Shown: positions 1 through 15,765, numbered from the stretch's first letter. The stretch: DNA of 64,000 bases from an uncultured Tolumonas sp. (GCF_963676665.1 NZ_OY781371.1:124001-188000); one strand, 5' to 3'. Numbers and translations: made by a program. Notes: generated by a model not told the origin, from the sequence alone.

Positions 1-1839
1 CCACAGCAGGATGATGGTCAGTCGGGGCATAATGCCGGTGACGGCGAGGGCATGAGCGAAGAAGCGGCTGCCAATCAAATTGAAAATTTTGTTACGAATC
101 TGAATTTGAAAGTGGTTGAAGGCAATATTGACCCGTTGATTGGTCGTGATGCGGAAGTCAATCGTGCGATCCAGATTTTGTGCCGTCGTCGTAAAAATAA
201 CCCATTGTTAGTTGGCGAAGCCGGTGTGGGTAAAACCGCCATTGCTGAAGGCTTAGCCTACCGCATTGTCCATGGCGATGTGCCGGAAGTGATTGCGGAT
301 AACACCGTGTATTCACTGGATATGGGCTCGTTACTGGCGGGTACTAAATATCGTGGTGATTTTGAAAAACGCTTTAAAGCCGTGCTCAAGCAATTAGAAC
401 GCGAAAAAGGCGCGATCCTGTTTATCGATGAGATCCACACCATCATCGGGGCGGGGGCGGCATCTGGCGGGCAATTGGATGCTGCCAATCTGATCAAACC
501 GATCCTCTCTTCTGGTCAGTTGCGTTGCATGGGCTCCACGACTTATCAGGAATATTCGCAGGTCTTTGAAAAAGATCATGCACTGGCGCGTCGTTTCCAG
601 AAAATTGATGTGGTGGAACCATCCATTGATGACACCACCAAGATCCTGATGGGTTTAAAACCGCGCTACGAAGAACATCACCATGTGCGTTATACCAATA
701 AAGCACTGCGTGCGGCGGCTGAGTTAGCAGCGAAATATATCAATGATCGTCATCTGCCGGATAAAGCCATTGATGTGATTGACGAAGTCGGTGCCAGCCA
801 GCGCTTGTTGCCACCGAGCAAACGCAAGAAAGTGATCAACGTGCCGGATATCGAAGCAATCGTGGCTAAAATTGCCCGTATTCCGGAAAAATCGGTTTCT
901 TCGAGTGATCGCGATACCTTGCGTAATCTGGAACGTAATCTGAAGATGGTGGTGTTCGGGCAGGACAAAGCCATTGAAGTGCTGACCGATGCCATTCGCC
1001 TGAGTCGTTCTGGCTTGGGTAATGAACGTCGTCCGGTTGGTTCGTTTCTGTTTGCCGGCCCAACCGGGGTGGGTAAAACTGAAGTCACGCTGCAATTGGC
1101 CAAAGCGTTAGGTATTGAGCTGCTGCGCTTTGATATGTCGGAATATATGGAACGTCATACCGTATCCCGTCTGATCGGCGCACCACCAGGCTATGTCGGT
1201 TATGAGCAGGGCGGATTGCTGACTGATGCAGTAATTAAACAACCACATTGTGTCGTGTTACTGGATGAAATTGAGAAAGCGCATTCTGATGTCTTTAATC
1301 TGCTGTTGCAGGTCATGGATAACGGCACGCTGACTGACAACAACGGCCGTAAGGCGGATTTCCGTAACGTGGTGCTGGTCATGACCACCAATTGCGGCGT
1401 GCATGAAACCCAGCGTAAATCGATTGGTTTCCAAAATCAGGATCATACCCATGATGCGATGTCGGAAATAAATCGAACTTTCTCACCAGAGTTCCGTAAC
1501 CGTTTAGATAACGTGATCTGGTTTAACCACCTGGATATGGATGTGATCCACCAGGTCGTTGATAAGTTTATTGTTGAGTTACAGGCACAACTGGATGTCA
1601 AAGGCGTATCGCTGGAAGTGACCTCCGCTGCTCGCAACTGGCTGGCAGAAAAAGGCTACGACAAAGCGATGGGCGCTCGTCCAATGGGACGCGTGATCCA
1701 GGAGCAAATGAAGAAACCGCTGGCCAACGAACTGCTGTTCGGCGAGTTAGTTGCAGGCGGTGTAGTGAAAGTCGACTTGCAGGATGACAAACTCAAGTTC
1801 CATTTTACACCGAACAAAGAGAGTGTCTTGCAGCCATAA
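1..1839 (+). CDS. clpA: ATP-dependent Clp protease ATP-binding subunit ClpA (5' truncated by window edge)
   Basis: ClpA is the AAA+ unfoldase that partners with ClpP and the adaptor ClpS, threading N-degron and ssrA-tagged proteins into the proteolytic chamber in the cytoplasm. The reading frame is open to base 1, so the N-terminal ClpS-binding domain lies outside the window; the ATG at 52 is internal. About 612 residues remain. Two AAA+ modules are visible: the first Walker A is GEAGVGKT with Walker B ILFIDEIHT, the second is GPTGVGKT with VVLLDEIEKAH, and pore loops KYRGDFE and GYVGYE are present. The C-terminus matches the usual ClpA end. A strong terminator follows. clpS would be expected immediately to the left, but that is inference. 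Confidence 0.97.
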   Translation, partial: PQQDDGQSGHNAGDGEGMSEEAAANQIENFVTNLNLKVVEGNIDPLIGRDAEVNRAIQILCRRRKNNPLLVGEAGVGKTAIAEGLAYRIVHGDVPEVIADNTVYSLDMGSLLAGTKYRGDFEKRFKAVLKQLEREKGAILFIDEIHTIIGAGAASGGQLDAANLIKPILSSGQLRCMGSTTYQEYSQVFEKDHALARRFQKIDVVEPSIDDTTKILMGLKPRYEEHHHVRYTNKALRAAAELAAKYINDRHLPDKAIDVIDEVGASQRLLPPSKRKKVINVPDIEAIVAKIARIPEKSVSSSDRDTLRNLERNLKMVVFGQDKAIEVLTDAIRLSRSGLGNERRPVGSFLFAGPTGVGKTEVTLQLAKALGIELLRFDMSEYMERHTVSRLIGAPPGYVGYEQGGLLTDAVIKQPHCVVLLDEIEKAHSDVFNLLLQVMDNGTLTDNNGRKADFRNVVLVMTTNCGVHETQRKSIGFQNQDHTHDAMSEINRTFSPEFRNRLDNVIWFNHLDMDVIHQVVDKFIVELQAQLDVKGVSLEVTSAARNWLAEKGYDKAMGARPMGRVIQEQMKKPLANELLFGELVAGGVVKVDLQDDKLKFHFTPNKESVLQP

Positions 1840-1860
1840 ACGTGCGTAAAGACCAAAAAG

Positions 1861-1892
1861 AAAAAGCCCCGGATTGATGCTGGGGCTTTTTT
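1861..1892. terminator. bidirectional intrinsic terminator between clpA and infA
   Basis: An AAAAAGCCCC arm pairs with GGGGCTTTTT across an 11-base loop and is followed by a T run. The A run on the left provides the U tract for infA, which is read leftward, so the hairpin serves both convergent genes. Confidence 0.88.
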
Positions 1893-1903
1893 CTATCTGG
1901 ATC

Positions 1904-2899
<996 letters not shown>

Positions 2900-2903
<4 letters not shown>

Positions 2904-3613
2904 AACGTTATTACCTGTGGTTGCCAGCATTCATCGGGAAATGATTGTTCACGTAACAGCGCTAACTGGTGTAAAAAATCAGTGCGTGGCCACTCTTGCA
3001 CACCCATGGTCGCGAGATATTCATTTTGCATCTGACAATCGATCAATGGTGCTTCATAGCGGGTTAGATGGCGACATAAAGCTACCAAGGCCATTTTGGA
3101 CGCATCGGGCCGGTGGTGGAACATCGATTCACCACAAAACAGTTTGCCAATACTGATGCCATACAAACCGCCAACCAACTGCTCGTTATCCCATACTTCG
3201 ATGGAATGCGCCTGTTTCATCTCATGTAATATTGCATATGACTGCATAAATTCACTGGTGATCCAGGTGTCTTCGGAATACCGGCGCGGCGCTGCACATT
3301 CTGTTACGACCTGCATAAAGGCCTGATTCACGGTAAAACGCAGCGAGGTTTTATTCAGTGCTTTTTTGAGTGAACGGCTGATATGGAGTTGATCGGTGGG
3401 TAACACACCACGCGGATCAGGTGACCACCACAGAATAGGCTGGTATGCGTTATACCAGGGGAATATGCCGTTGTAATAGGCGGTTAATAATCGGGAGGGT
3501 GACAGGTCACCACCAATGGCTAACAGCCCATTCGGTTCCTCTAATGCTTCTTCCGGTGAAGGAAAATAGAGCGTGGAGTCCAATTCTGTCAGATAACTCG
3601 TCATTAACTGCAT
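2900..3613 (-). CDS. aat: leucyl/phenylalanyl-tRNA--protein transferase
   Basis: Aat adds Leu or Phe from aminoacyl-tRNA to proteins with N-terminal Lys or Arg, creating N-degrons recognised by ClpS. The protein has the signature FPSPEEALEEPNGLLAIGGD near residue 17 and GIFPWYN, followed by the WWSPDPRGVLP and EVWDNEQLVGGLYGI motifs of the fold. Its length, 237 residues, is normal. Start choice is uncertain: ATG at 3613 or at 3604 both fit, the latter aligning better with the E. coli N-terminus, and neither has a strong Shine-Dalgarno. The stop overlaps the bpt start by four bases. Confidence 0.95.
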
Positions 3614-3685
3614 TCATTTTTAAGATGCGTTCATTTGATAATAACCAGCGTGGCTGGTTTTGTCATGGCGTGATCTCGCAGCAAT

Positions 3686-3713
3686 AAAAAATGCCGCATT
3701 TCGCGGCATTTTT
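3686..3713 (-). terminator. intrinsic terminator downstream of katG
   Basis: AATGCCGC (3690-3697) pairs with GCGGCATT (3703-3710) around a five-base loop, with A-rich and T-rich flanks on both sides. It lies 75 bases past the katG stop and before aat, so it most likely ends katG transcription. Confidence 0.82.
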
Positions 3714-3788
3714 ATCCGATGGGTGAAGGTTATTTCGCCAGACTATCGAGGTTCTGTAGAACGTTGATGCAACAGATTCTCATCATAT

Positions 3789-6032
<2,244 letters not shown>

Positions 6033-6139
6033 CTATTTCTACGTTAGCATTCTGAGCTATTCACTTTTGTGAGCTTTATCTGCTACAACATGCCCATATC
6101 CGGTAAACGTTCTTTTAATTAGCCTTATTGTTCAATTAT

Positions 6140-7111
<972 letters not shown>

Positions 7112-7220
7112 TTATGAATATTGACGAGATAATAGGAAATGATACCGATGGGGTAAAGCAGGAGAAACCGATTACTCCAATCGGTTTTATCTATTAAATA
7201 CTAATTATGTATAAGCAGCG

Positions 7221-7256
7221 GAAAAATGAGCAGAAAAAATACAATTTATCTGCTCA
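7221..7256 (-). terminator. intrinsic terminator downstream of the alanine dehydrogenase gene
   Basis: TGAGCAGA (7227-7234) and TCTGCTCA (7249-7256) form a perfect eight-base-pair stem. Read leftward, the stem is followed by TTTTTC, as expected for termination after the dehydrogenase gene. Confidence 0.7.
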
Positions 7257-7285
7257 TCGATCTATTCAGCCTGTTTTTCTCTCAT

Positions 7286-8413
7286 TCAGGCTTGGTCTGC
7301 GTTCAATGCCTGTTCGGCTGAAATTGTTGGCAATCCATGCGCTTGCCCCACTTCCGCACAAGTTAATTGTCCTTTAAAGACATTCAACCCTTTACGCAGA
7401 TGTTTATCGTTGTTCAATGCAATGGCATAACCTTGTTCCGCCAGTTTGATAATAAAGGGCAGGGTAGCGTTATTTAATGCCTGTGTTGCGGTGCGGGCAA
7501 CGGCACCAGGCATGTTGGCTACACAATAATGCACCACATCATCCACAATATAAGTTGGGTTACTGTGTGTTGTGGCATGTGAGGTTTCAGCGCAGCCGCC
7601 TTGATCGATCGCCACATCTACAATGGCCGATCCGGCTTTCATCTGTTTGACCATCGCGGCTGTGATGAGTTTAGGAGCTGCCGCACCCGGTAATAAAATT
7701 CCGCCAATCACGAGATCTGCTTCTAAAACCGCATGTTCGATGGTTTCGGCAGTGGAATAAATCAGTTTGGCGGCACCTTTGAATTCACTGTCCAGTTTAC
7801 GCAGGGTATCGGTGTTTTTATCCAGTACTGTCACATCGGCACGCATACCAATGGCAATCCGCGCGGCATTCGAGCCAACAACACCGCCACCTAAAATAAC
7901 CACTTTCGCGGGGGCGACACCAGGTACACCACCCAATAAGACACCGCCGCCACCGTGCGACTTCTCTAAGGCAGTTGCTCCGGCTTGAATAGCCATCCGA
8001 CCTGCCACTTCTGACATGGGAGCGAGCAAGGGAAGGCCCCCTTTATCATCGGTAACAGTTTCATACGCAATACAGATGGCGCCACTTTTCAGCAGATCCT
8101 GCGTTTGGGGGAGATCGGGCGCCAAATGTAAATAAGTGAATAAAATTTGCCCCGGACGTAGCATTGCGCGTTCTGCCGTTTGCAATTCTTTTACTTTGAC
8201 AATCATCTCCGCGGCAGCAAAAACATGCTGCGCATCGCTGACAATATCCGCGCCAGCCGCGGTATAGCGCTCATTTGTATAACCAATCGCCTTACCGGCA
8301 TCAGTTTCTACCAGTACAGTGTGGCCTCTGGCGGTCAATTCGCGTACACTAGCTGGTGTCATACCTATGCGATATTCATGGATTTTTATTTCCTTTGGGA
8401 CTCCGATGATCAT
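7286..8413 (-). CDS. ald: alanine dehydrogenase
   Basis: Ald catalyses the reversible NAD-dependent deamination of L-alanine to pyruvate and ammonia. The 375-residue length is typical. The N-terminus MIIGVPKEIK, catalytic Lys75 and His96 (TYLHLAPD), the Rossmann motif ILGGGVVGSNAA and the VDVAIDQGG segment with the active-site Asp are all present. The ATG at 8413 has an AAGGA site about ten bases upstream. The gene is divergent from lrp with 162 bases between them, and Lrp-type regulators commonly control adjacent amino-acid dehydrogenase genes, so Lrp control is a reasonable inference. In E. coli trxB lies directly beside lrp, so ald is an addition at this site. Confidence 0.95.
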   Translation of the reverse strand: MIIGVPKEIKIHEYRIGMTPASVRELTARGHTVLVETDAGKAIGYTNERYTAAGADIVSDAQHVFAAAEMIVKVKELQTAERAMLRPGQILFTYLHLAPDLPQTQDLLKSGAICIAYETVTDDKGGLPLLAPMSEVAGRMAIQAGATALEKSHGGGGVLLGGVPGVAPAKVVILGGGVVGSNAARIAIGMRADVTVLDKNTDTLRKLDSEFKGAAKLIYSTAETIEHAVLEADLVIGGILLPGAAAPKLITAAMVKQMKAGSAIVDVAIDQGGCAETSHATTHSNPTYIVDDVVHYCVANMPGAVARTATQALNNATLPFIIKLAEQGYAIALNNDKHLRKGLNVFKGQLTCAEVGQAHGLPTISAEQALNADQA

Positions 8414-8501
8414 ACTGGTTTTTCCTTTTAAAATCAGACGATTATTCTGTTTGTCTAATAAGGGGGTAATAAGGAATTGTTAACATAGTATGGTTATGTT
8501 C

Positions 8502-8530
8502 TTGTAAAAGTTTAGTTTGTTCATTATAAA
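8502..8530 (+). promoter_or_regulatory. putative sigma-70 promoter of lrp
   Basis: TTGTAA and TATAAA are separated by exactly 17 bases, ending 45 bases before the lrp start. The surrounding A/T-rich spacer shared with divergent ald is a plausible Lrp-binding region. Confidence 0.5.
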
Positions 8531-8575
8531 ACAAATAGTGATTATCACTGTGTTTCATATCTAAGGTGGAAGGAA

Positions 8576-9067
8576 ATGCTGGAAGAACAGATCAGACTCA
8601 GGGATTTGGATCGTATAGATAGAAACATCCTGAATGAACTGCAAAAAGACGGTCGCATCTCAAATGTCGAACTGTCTAAACGTGTGGGGTTAAGCCCAAC
8701 GCCATGTCTGGAACGTGTAAGACGCCTGGAACGGCAAGGCTTTATCGAAGGTTATACCGCTATTCTTAACCCCCATTATCTGGAAGCCTCGCTGCTGGTG
8801 TTCGTCGAGATCACGCTGCAGAAAGGTGCACCAGATGTATTCGAACAATTTAACAAAGCGGTTCTTTCTTTAGAAGAAATACAGGAATGTCACTTAGTTT
8901 CTGGTGATTTCGACTATTTGTTAAAGACGCGTGTGCCCGATATGTCTGCATATCGCCGGTTGTTAGGTGAAACTCTGCTGCGCTTGCCAGGTGTGAGTGA
9001 TACACGCACCTATGTGGTGATGGAAGAGGTCAAACAGACCAGTCGTTTGGTCATTAACACCCGTTAA
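8576..9067 (+). CDS. lrp: leucine-responsive regulatory protein Lrp
   Basis: Lrp is a global transcription regulator of amino-acid metabolism that senses leucine and alanine and wraps DNA as octamers or hexadecamers. The 163-residue protein has an N-terminal winged helix-turn-helix (LDRIDRNILNELQKDGRIS and VELSKRVGLSPTPCLERVRR) and a C-terminal RAM/AsnC domain with the GDFDYLL turn. It is nearly identical in length and sequence to E. coli Lrp. The start at 8576 has a GGTGGAAGGA site. Its position upstream of ftsK matches E. coli. Confidence 0.97.
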   Translation: MLEEQIRLRDLDRIDRNILNELQKDGRISNVELSKRVGLSPTPCLERVRRLERQGFIEGYTAILNPHYLEASLLVFVEITLQKGAPDVFEQFNKAVLSLEEIQECHLVSGDFDYLLKTRVPDMSAYRRLLGETLLRLPGVSDTRTYVVMEEVKQTSRLVINTR

Positions 9068-9074
9068 GAGTGAG

Positions 9075-9094
9075 GCCCGTGCTGTTGCACGGGC
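9075..9094 (+). terminator. GC-rich hairpin after lrp
   Basis: GCCCGTGC and GCACGGGC form a perfect eight-base-pair stem with a TGTT loop eight bases after the lrp stop. No U tract follows, so it may be a 3'-end stabiliser or a weak terminator. Confidence 0.45.
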
Positions 9095-9226
9095 TATGCC
9101 GCGCAACAGAATTGTACCTACTTCCTCCACGACCGCTTATAATACGCCGCAGAATTCAAGTCTGAGCTCAGTTCTCTTTAATATCCTCAGACGCATAATT
9201 ATCGCTTTCCAATAAGGAGTATAGGT

Positions 9227-11848
9227 TTGGCTGCTGGAAAGTTTACGCCGATGTCAGGTTTACGGCGCATTTTTGAGACGGGGTTAATAGTTTTAACGGT
9301 TGCCGCGTTGTTCATGCTGCTTTCATTAATTACTTACCATCCGTCTGATCCGGGTTGGTCGCAGACTGCTTGGGGTGGCACAGTGCATAACGCCGCAGGT
9401 AGCGCTGGGGCATGGCTGGCCGATCTGATGTTTTTTGTCTTCGGGGTCTTTGCTTATATTATTCCGGTGCTGGTTGTCATCATCGGCTGGGCTATTTTCA
9501 AAGCGCCATATCGCTTATTGGAAGTGGACTATTTTGCCTTAGGTTTACGCATTATCGGTTTCATTGCACTGTTTCTGTCAATGTCAGCCATGGGCAGTAT
9601 GAATTTCACTGATATTCATAACTTCTCATCCGGCGGCTTGATTGGTGACATGCTGTATACCGCGCTATTGCCGATCTTTGGTCAGTTAGGCACCACAATG
9701 GTGTTGCTGTGTCTGATTGCTGCCAGTATTACTCTCTTCACCGGTTGGTCATGGCTCATGCTGGCCGAGAAAATTGGTGAAGCAGTGACCGGTGTGTTGA
9801 ACTTTATCTATACCCTGCCAAGTCGTATCGTTGGTTGGTTTGCTGGCAAAGCCGGTTATCAACGGGTGCAATCTGATGTGCATGATGAACATGATCCATT
9901 CACTGATGATGACGATGAAGATGATTTTATCCCTTCACCGATCGGCGTTGATGAGAGCGTCATTCCTCAACGTGCGCCACGTTTTTCATTCAGCCGCAAA
10001 CCGCCAGTTGCAGTACAAAACGATGATCTGGATGACGATGATGTACCTGCTCCGGTAGTTACAGAACGTCGCGAGCCCGAGTTTAATCTTAATCCGGTGA
10101 AGAATAATGCTGCTCGTAGTGAACCTACTTTTACAGCTAGTTGGTCAGCATTAGAAGATGATGATGACTGGGAACCCACCATGCCGTGGGCGACCGAAGA
10201 TAAAGAGAGTAAACCTACTGCGGCAGCGCAGCCTGCGGTTGCATCAACAGCTCCTGCGAATGTAACCGTGCAACCAGCTGCTGCTCCGGCGGCGCCAACA
10301 CCGCTGCAAGTCGCTGAACAGGCATTGTTAGATCGGGCACGTAAAAAAGCCGCGATCGGTGATTTGCCGTCATTTAATTTGTTGGAAACGCCACCACCGA
10401 AAGTGCAGATGATGAGCAAAGAAGAGCTCGATCGTATTGCGCGGCTGGTGGAATCCAAGCTGGCTGATTACAACGTACAAGCCCGAGTGGTTGGCGTGTA
10501 TCCTGGCCCCGTGATCACCCGTTTTGAGCTGGATCTGGCTCCGGGTATGAAAGCCAGCAAGATCACTGGGTTATCCCGCGATCTGGCGCGTTCACTCTCT
10601 GCCGTGAGCGTGCGTGTGGTCGAAGTTATTCCTGGCAAACCTTATATCGGGCTGGAATTACCAAACCGTTATCGTCAAACCGTGCATCTGCGCGAAGTTA
10701 TCGACAGTGATGCTTTCCGCAATGCCAGTAGCCCATTAACGTTGGTGTTAGGGCAAGACATTGCCGGCGAAGCCACAGTCGTTGATTTGGCCAAAATGCC
10801 ACATGTGCTGGTAGCAGGCACCACGGGATCTGGTAAGTCAGTGGGCGTGAACGCCATGATCATTTCGATGCTGTATAAAGCCACACCGGAAGAAGTGCGC
10901 TTTATCATGATCGACCCGAAAATGCTGGAATTGTCAGTCTATGAAGGTATTCCGCATCTGCTGACCGAAGTGGTTACCGACATGAAAGATGCCGCCAATG
11001 CACTGCGCTGGTGTGTGGGTGAGATGGAGCGTCGCTATAAGCTGATGTCGGTTATGGGTGTGCGTAACCTGAAAGGTTATAACGCAAAAATCGGTGCGGC
11101 ACTGGATTCAGGTAACCCAATCAAAGATCCGTTCTGGCGTCCGAATGACTCCTTCGAGGAAGAAGCACCAGATCTGGAGCGTTTGCCACATATCGTGGTG
11201 ATCGTCGACGAATTTGCCGACATGATGATGATGGTTGGTAAAAAGGTGGAAGAATTGATTGCACGTATTGCTCAGAAAGCGCGAGCAGCGGGTATTCACC
11301 TGATTCTGGCGACCCAGCGTCCGTCGGTTGATGTTATCACTGGGCTTATCAAAGCGAATATTCCAACCCGTATTTCGTTCCAGGTATCGTCCAAAATTGA
11401 CTCACGGACCATTCTCGATCAACAAGGCGCTGAAGCGCTGTTGGGTATGGGTGACATGCTGTATATGCCTCCGGGGGATAACAACCCTGCGCGTGTGCAT
11501 GGTGCGTTTGTCAGTGATAATGAAGTGCATCGTGTGGTTGATGACTGGAAACTGCGTGGTGAACCAAACTACATCGATGAGATCCTGAATGGTGAAATCA
11601 CGGCAGAAAATGCACTGCCGGGTGAACAAACCAGTCGCGATGAAGATTTAGATCCGCTGTTTGATGAAGCCGTTGAGTTTGTGGTGGAATCACGTCGTGG
11701 TTCTACTTCCAGCGTACAACGTCGTTTTAAAATCGGTTATAACCGTGCAGCACGTCTGATTGAACAGATGGAAGGCCATGGAATTGTCAGTGCACCGGGT
11801 AGTAATGGGCAACGCGAAGTGCTGTCACCAGCACCTATGAGAGACTGA
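9227..11848 (+). CDS. ftsK: DNA translocase FtsK
   Basis: FtsK couples cell division to chromosome dimer resolution: its N-terminus anchors at the septum and its C-terminal motor pumps DNA and activates XerCD at dif. In this 873-residue protein, four N-terminal membrane segments fill roughly residues 20-180. An acidic, Ala/Pro-rich linker follows to about residue 370, shorter than that of E. coli FtsK (about 1330 residues in all). The RecA-like motor carries Walker A GTTGSGKS at 531-538 and Walker [13 protein letters not shown], and the C-terminal gamma winged helix ([19 protein letters not shown]) reads KOPS. Translation probably starts at the TTG at 9227, which has AGGAG seven bases upstream; the ATG at 9251 is less well placed. 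Confidence 0.96.
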   Translation: MAAGKFTPMSGLRRIFETGLIVLTVAALFMLLSLITYHPSDPGWSQTAWGGTVHNAAGSAGAWLADLMFFVFGVFAYIIPVLVVIIGWAIFKAPYRLLEVDYFALGLRIIGFIALFLSMSAMGSMNFTDIHNFSSGGLIGDMLYTALLPIFGQLGTTMVLLCLIAASITLFTGWSWLMLAEKIGEAVTGVLNFIYTLPSRIVGWFAGKAGYQRVQSDVHDEHDPFTDDDDEDDFIPSPIGVDESVIPQRAPRFSFSRKPPVAVQNDDLDDDDVPAPVVTERREPEFNLNPVKNNAARSEPTFTASWSALEDDDDWEPTMPWATEDKESKPTAAAQPAVASTAPANVTVQPAAAPAAPTPLQVAEQALLDRARKKAAIGDLPSFNLLETPPPKVQMMSKEELDRIARLVESKLADYNVQARVVGVYPGPVITRFELDLAPGMKASKITGLSRDLARSLSAVSVRVVEVIPGKPYIGLELPNRYRQTVHLREVIDSDAFRNASSPLTLVLGQDIAGEATVVDLAKMPHVLVAGTTGSGKSVGVNAMIISMLYKATPEEVRFIMIDPKMLELSVYEGIPHLLTEVVTDMKDAANALRWCVGEMERRYKLMSVMGVRNLKGYNAKIGAALDSGNPIKDPFWRPNDSFEEEAPDLERLPHIVVIVDEFADMMMMVGKKVEELIARIAQKARAAGIHLILATQRPSVDVITGLIKANIPTRISFQVSSKIDSRTILDQQGAEALLGMGDMLYMPPGDNNPARVHGAFVSDNEVHRVVDDWKLRGEPNYIDEILNGEITAENALPGEQTSRDEDLDPLFDEAVEFVVESRRGSTSSVQRRFKIGYNRAARLIEQMEGHGIVSAPGSNGQREVLSPAPMRD

Positions 11849-11849
11849 T

Positions 11850-12473
11850 ATGACAACAATTGCGAAATGGTGTGCAGCGGGATTAACCGCTTGTATCTGG
11901 TCACTGAGTTTTAATGCGCTCGCTGATGACAGCGCTGTATTAAAGAAAAAACTGGCGAGTATTCGCCAGTTTAGTGCACATTTTGAGCAAACAGTCACCG
12001 ATGCACAGGGCAAACCTTTGCAAAATGGCAGTGGTGAAATGGTGTTACAACGCCCGGATCATTTCCGCTGGGAGGCCAAAAAGCCGGATGACAACTTGAT
12101 CCTGTCTGATGGCAAAGCGGTTTGGTTGTATGACCCGTTTGTTGAGCAGGTCACGGTGATGAGTTTAAGCAAGGCGGTGGTGAATACGCCATTTCTGCTG
12201 ATCTCCAGTAGCGATGATAAAATTTGGAAAAATTACCTCATCGATCAAGATGGCTCGGCATTCACCATCACCAGTAAACAAAAAGATCAGCGTATCGAAT
12301 CATTGCGCATGGTGTTTGATAATCAAAACCATATCACCCGGATGGAAGTGAGTGAAGCACAAGGCCAGCGCAGTGAATTTACACTGTCAGCCTTTAATGC
12401 CAACCCGACCATTAAAGCCGACACCTTCAATTTTAAAACACCGGAAGGTGTGACGGTTGACGATCAACGCTGA
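11850..12473 (+). CDS. lolA: outer-membrane lipoprotein carrier protein LolA
   Basis: LolA is the periplasmic chaperone that carries lipoproteins from the LolCDE exporter to LolB in the outer membrane. The 207-residue precursor has a signal peptide with likely cleavage after ALA at residue 24-25. The mature part shows the family pattern [27 protein letters not shown] and [13 protein letters not shown]. The gene begins one base after the ftsK stop, and its TGA overlaps the rarA ATG by one base, giving a tight ftsK-lolA-rarA transcription unit as in E. coli. Confidence 0.96.
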   Translation: MTTIAKWCAAGLTACIWSLSFNALADDSAVLKKKLASIRQFSAHFEQTVTDAQGKPLQNGSGEMVLQRPDHFRWEAKKPDDNLILSDGKAVWLYDPFVEQVTVMSLSKAVVNTPFLLISSSDDKIWKNYLIDQDGSAFTITSKQKDQRIESLRMVFDNQNHITRMEVSEAQGQRSEFTLSAFNANPTIKADTFNFKTPEGVTVDDQR

Positions 12474-13816
12474 TGAGCAATCTGTCGCTGGATTTTGCTG
12501 CTGATTTTCGCCCTCTGGCTGCGCGGATGCGGCCAGAGCGGTTAGACCAGTATATTGGCCAAAGCCATTTACTGGCGGAAGGCAAACCCCTGCGACGAGC
12601 GATTGAGGCCGGACATTGTCACTCCATGATTTTATGGGGGCCTCCCGGCACAGGTAAAACTACTTTAGCCGAGCTGATGGCGCGTTATTGTCAGGCCGAT
12701 GTCGAGCGTATTTCTGCTGTCACTTCGGGTGTAAAAGAGATCCGTGCTGCGATTGATCGTGCGAAAGACAACAGCTATCGTGGGCGTCGCACTTTGCTGT
12801 TTGTCGATGAAGTGCATCGCTTCAATAAAAGCCAACAAGATGCTTTCTTACCGCATATCGAAGATGGCACCATCATCTTTGTCGGTGCCACCACCGAAAA
12901 CCCCTCGTTTGAACTGAACAACGCGTTGTTATCGCGCGCGCGTGTCTATCTGCTGAAACGGCTGACTGACGATGATATCCAGCAAGTAGTTGAGCAAGCA
13001 TTAACTGATCCTCGTGGATTAGCGGGTGAATCATTACAGTTCGAAGAGGGCGTATTAAAAGCACTGGTGCAACTGGTCGATGGCGATGCGCGTAAGGCGC
13101 TGAACTACCTTGAACTGCTCAACGATATGGTTGAAAGCCATGACGGTGTGAAACGGGTTGATCGTCATCTGCTGGCTGCTGTTTCCGGTGAAAAGGTGGC
13201 GCGTTTTGATAATCAAGGCGATGTTTATTACGATCTGATCTCGGCCTTTCATAAATCCATTCGCGGTTCCGATCCACAAGCCGGGCTTTACTGGTATGCG
13301 CGCATTGTCGCTGCTGGTGGTGATCCGCTGTATGTTGCCCGTCGGTTGCTGGCGATTGCCTCGGAAGATATTGGCAATGCTGACCCGAATGCCATGCGCG
13401 TTGCTCTCGCCGCATGGGATTGTTTTGAACGGGTAGGGCCGGCAGAAGGCGAACGTGCTATCGCGCAGGCGGTGGTGTATCTGGCTTGTGCGCCGAAAAG
13501 TAATGCCGTATATGTCGCCTGGAAAGCAGCGTTACAGGACGCTAAAACGCAACCGGATTATGAAGTGCCGCCGCATCTGCGTAATGCGCCAACCAAACTG
13601 ATGGCATCGTTGGGGTATGGTGAAGAATATCGTTACGCGCATAATGAACCGGGGGCTTATGCCGCTGGCGAATGTTATTTCCCGCCCGAGTTGGAAAGTC
13701 GCGAATATTACCAGCCATCAGAACGCGGCGCTGAAAAACAGATCGCACAAAAATTGAATTATCTGTCCGAGCTGGATGCGCAAACCACTTTTCAGCGTTA
13801 TCCAAAACCGCGTTAA
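12473..13816 (+). CDS. rarA: replication-associated recombination protein A (AAA+ ATPase RarA/MgsA)
   Basis: RarA is a clamp-loader-like AAA+ ATPase acting at stalled replication forks. The 447-residue protein contains [11 protein letters not shown] near the start, Walker [13 protein letters not shown], Walker [20 protein letters not shown], the sensor segment [12 protein letters not shown], and the C-terminal tetramerisation region ending in a conserved RYPKPR-like tail. Length is normal. It overlaps the lolA stop by one base (TGATG), implying coupling. Confidence 0.96.
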   Translation: MSNLSLDFAADFRPLAARMRPERLDQYIGQSHLLAEGKPLRRAIEAGHCHSMILWGPPGTGKTTLAELMARYCQADVERISAVTSGVKEIRAAIDRAKDNSYRGRRTLLFVDEVHRFNKSQQDAFLPHIEDGTIIFVGATTENPSFELNNALLSRARVYLLKRLTDDDIQQVVEQALTDPRGLAGESLQFEEGVLKALVQLVDGDARKALNYLELLNDMVESHDGVKRVDRHLLAAVSGEKVARFDNQGDVYYDLISAFHKSIRGSDPQAGLYWYARIVAAGGDPLYVARRLLAIASEDIGNADPNAMRVALAAWDCFERVGPAEGERAIAQAVVYLACAPKSNAVYVAWKAALQDAKTQPDYEVPPHLRNAPTKLMASLGYGEEYRYAHNEPGAYAAGECYFPPELESREYYQPSERGAEKQIAQKLNYLSELDAQTTFQRYPKPR

Positions 13817-13917
13817 GGGTGAAATACGCACACTAGTGCGCTATCAACACCTTCATAACGCTATCAAAATAGAATAATCCTTGTTTTGGCGTACCCGCCA
13901 ACGACGGCTTTTGGTAA

Positions 13918-15294
<1,377 letters not shown>

Positions 15295-15330
15295 TGATGT
15301 AGCTACGATTGAGATGAGATAACAAACAGG

Positions 15331-15363
15331 AAAGCAGACCGTCGCATTGGGTCTGCTTTTTTT
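15331..15363 (+). terminator. intrinsic terminator of serS
   Basis: AAAGCAGACC pairs with GGTCTGCTTT over ten base pairs around a nine-base loop and runs into TTTTTTTA. Confidence 0.9.
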
Positions 15364-15402
15364 ATCCAGAAAATTGAACAAACCCATTCAATCGGGGGAA
15401 AT

Positions 15403-15630
15403 ATGGCCCAATGTCGACCACTACATAACAGTTTATTACTTAGTCTGTTGTTATTAACTGGCTGTGCCAGCCATGCGGATGATGCCAAGCTGCAAGCCGA
15501 TATGGTGATCCTGACGCAGAAGATGCAAGCACTGAATACTGAATTAATTGCGCTAAAAGCCAAACAAACCAAAGAACAACAATTAAAAGATCAGCAATCG
15601 CAAATATCGCAATCAGTGAAAAGGCGATAA
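15403..15630 (+). CDS. small predicted outer-membrane lipoprotein, function unknown
   Basis: This 75-residue protein is not one I recognise. It has a short positive N-terminus, a hydrophobic stretch of about ten residues and a lipobox LLTGC with the lipidated cysteine at residue 21. The next residues are Ala-Ser, with no Asp at +2, so outer-membrane sorting by the Lol system is expected. The mature 55 residues are polar, rich in Gln, Lys and Leu, and show heptad-like spacing, suggesting a coiled coil. A strong GGGGGAAAT ribosome site precedes the ATG. It lies alone between the serS terminator and the tRNA cluster. It is shaped like a small Lpp-type protein but lacks a clear C-terminal peptidoglycan-linking Lys context. 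Confidence 0.75.
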   Translation: MAQCRPLHNSLLLSLLLLTGCASHADDAKLQADMVILTQKMQALNTELIALKAKQTKEQQLKDQQSQISQSVKRR

Positions 15631-15688
15631 GCCGAATGAAAATCAGCAAATGAATTGTAAAGACAGTTTGATGTGTACAGAGAAGAAA

Positions 15689-15765
15689 TGGTGGCTATGA
15701 CGGGATTCGAACCTGTGACCCTCGCATTATGAGTGCGATGCTCTAACCAACTGAGCTACATAGCC
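15689..15765 (-). tRNA. tRNA-Met (CAT, elongator), copy 1
   Basis: A 77-base tRNA with CCA encoded. The acceptor is GGCTATG/CATAGCC, the D arm is AGCTCAGTTGGTTAGAGC, the anticodon loop is CTCATAA and the T arm is GGTTCGAATCC. The first acceptor pair is matched (G-C), as in elongator Met tRNA, unlike the initiator at 52949. It is last in the leftward tRNA operon. Confidence 0.96.

Noticed and set aside
9967-10458. 163-codon open frame antisense to the ftsK linker
   Set aside because: It is a low-complexity Ser/Ala/Gly-rich shadow of the acidic Ala/Pro linker of FtsK; no independent start signal.
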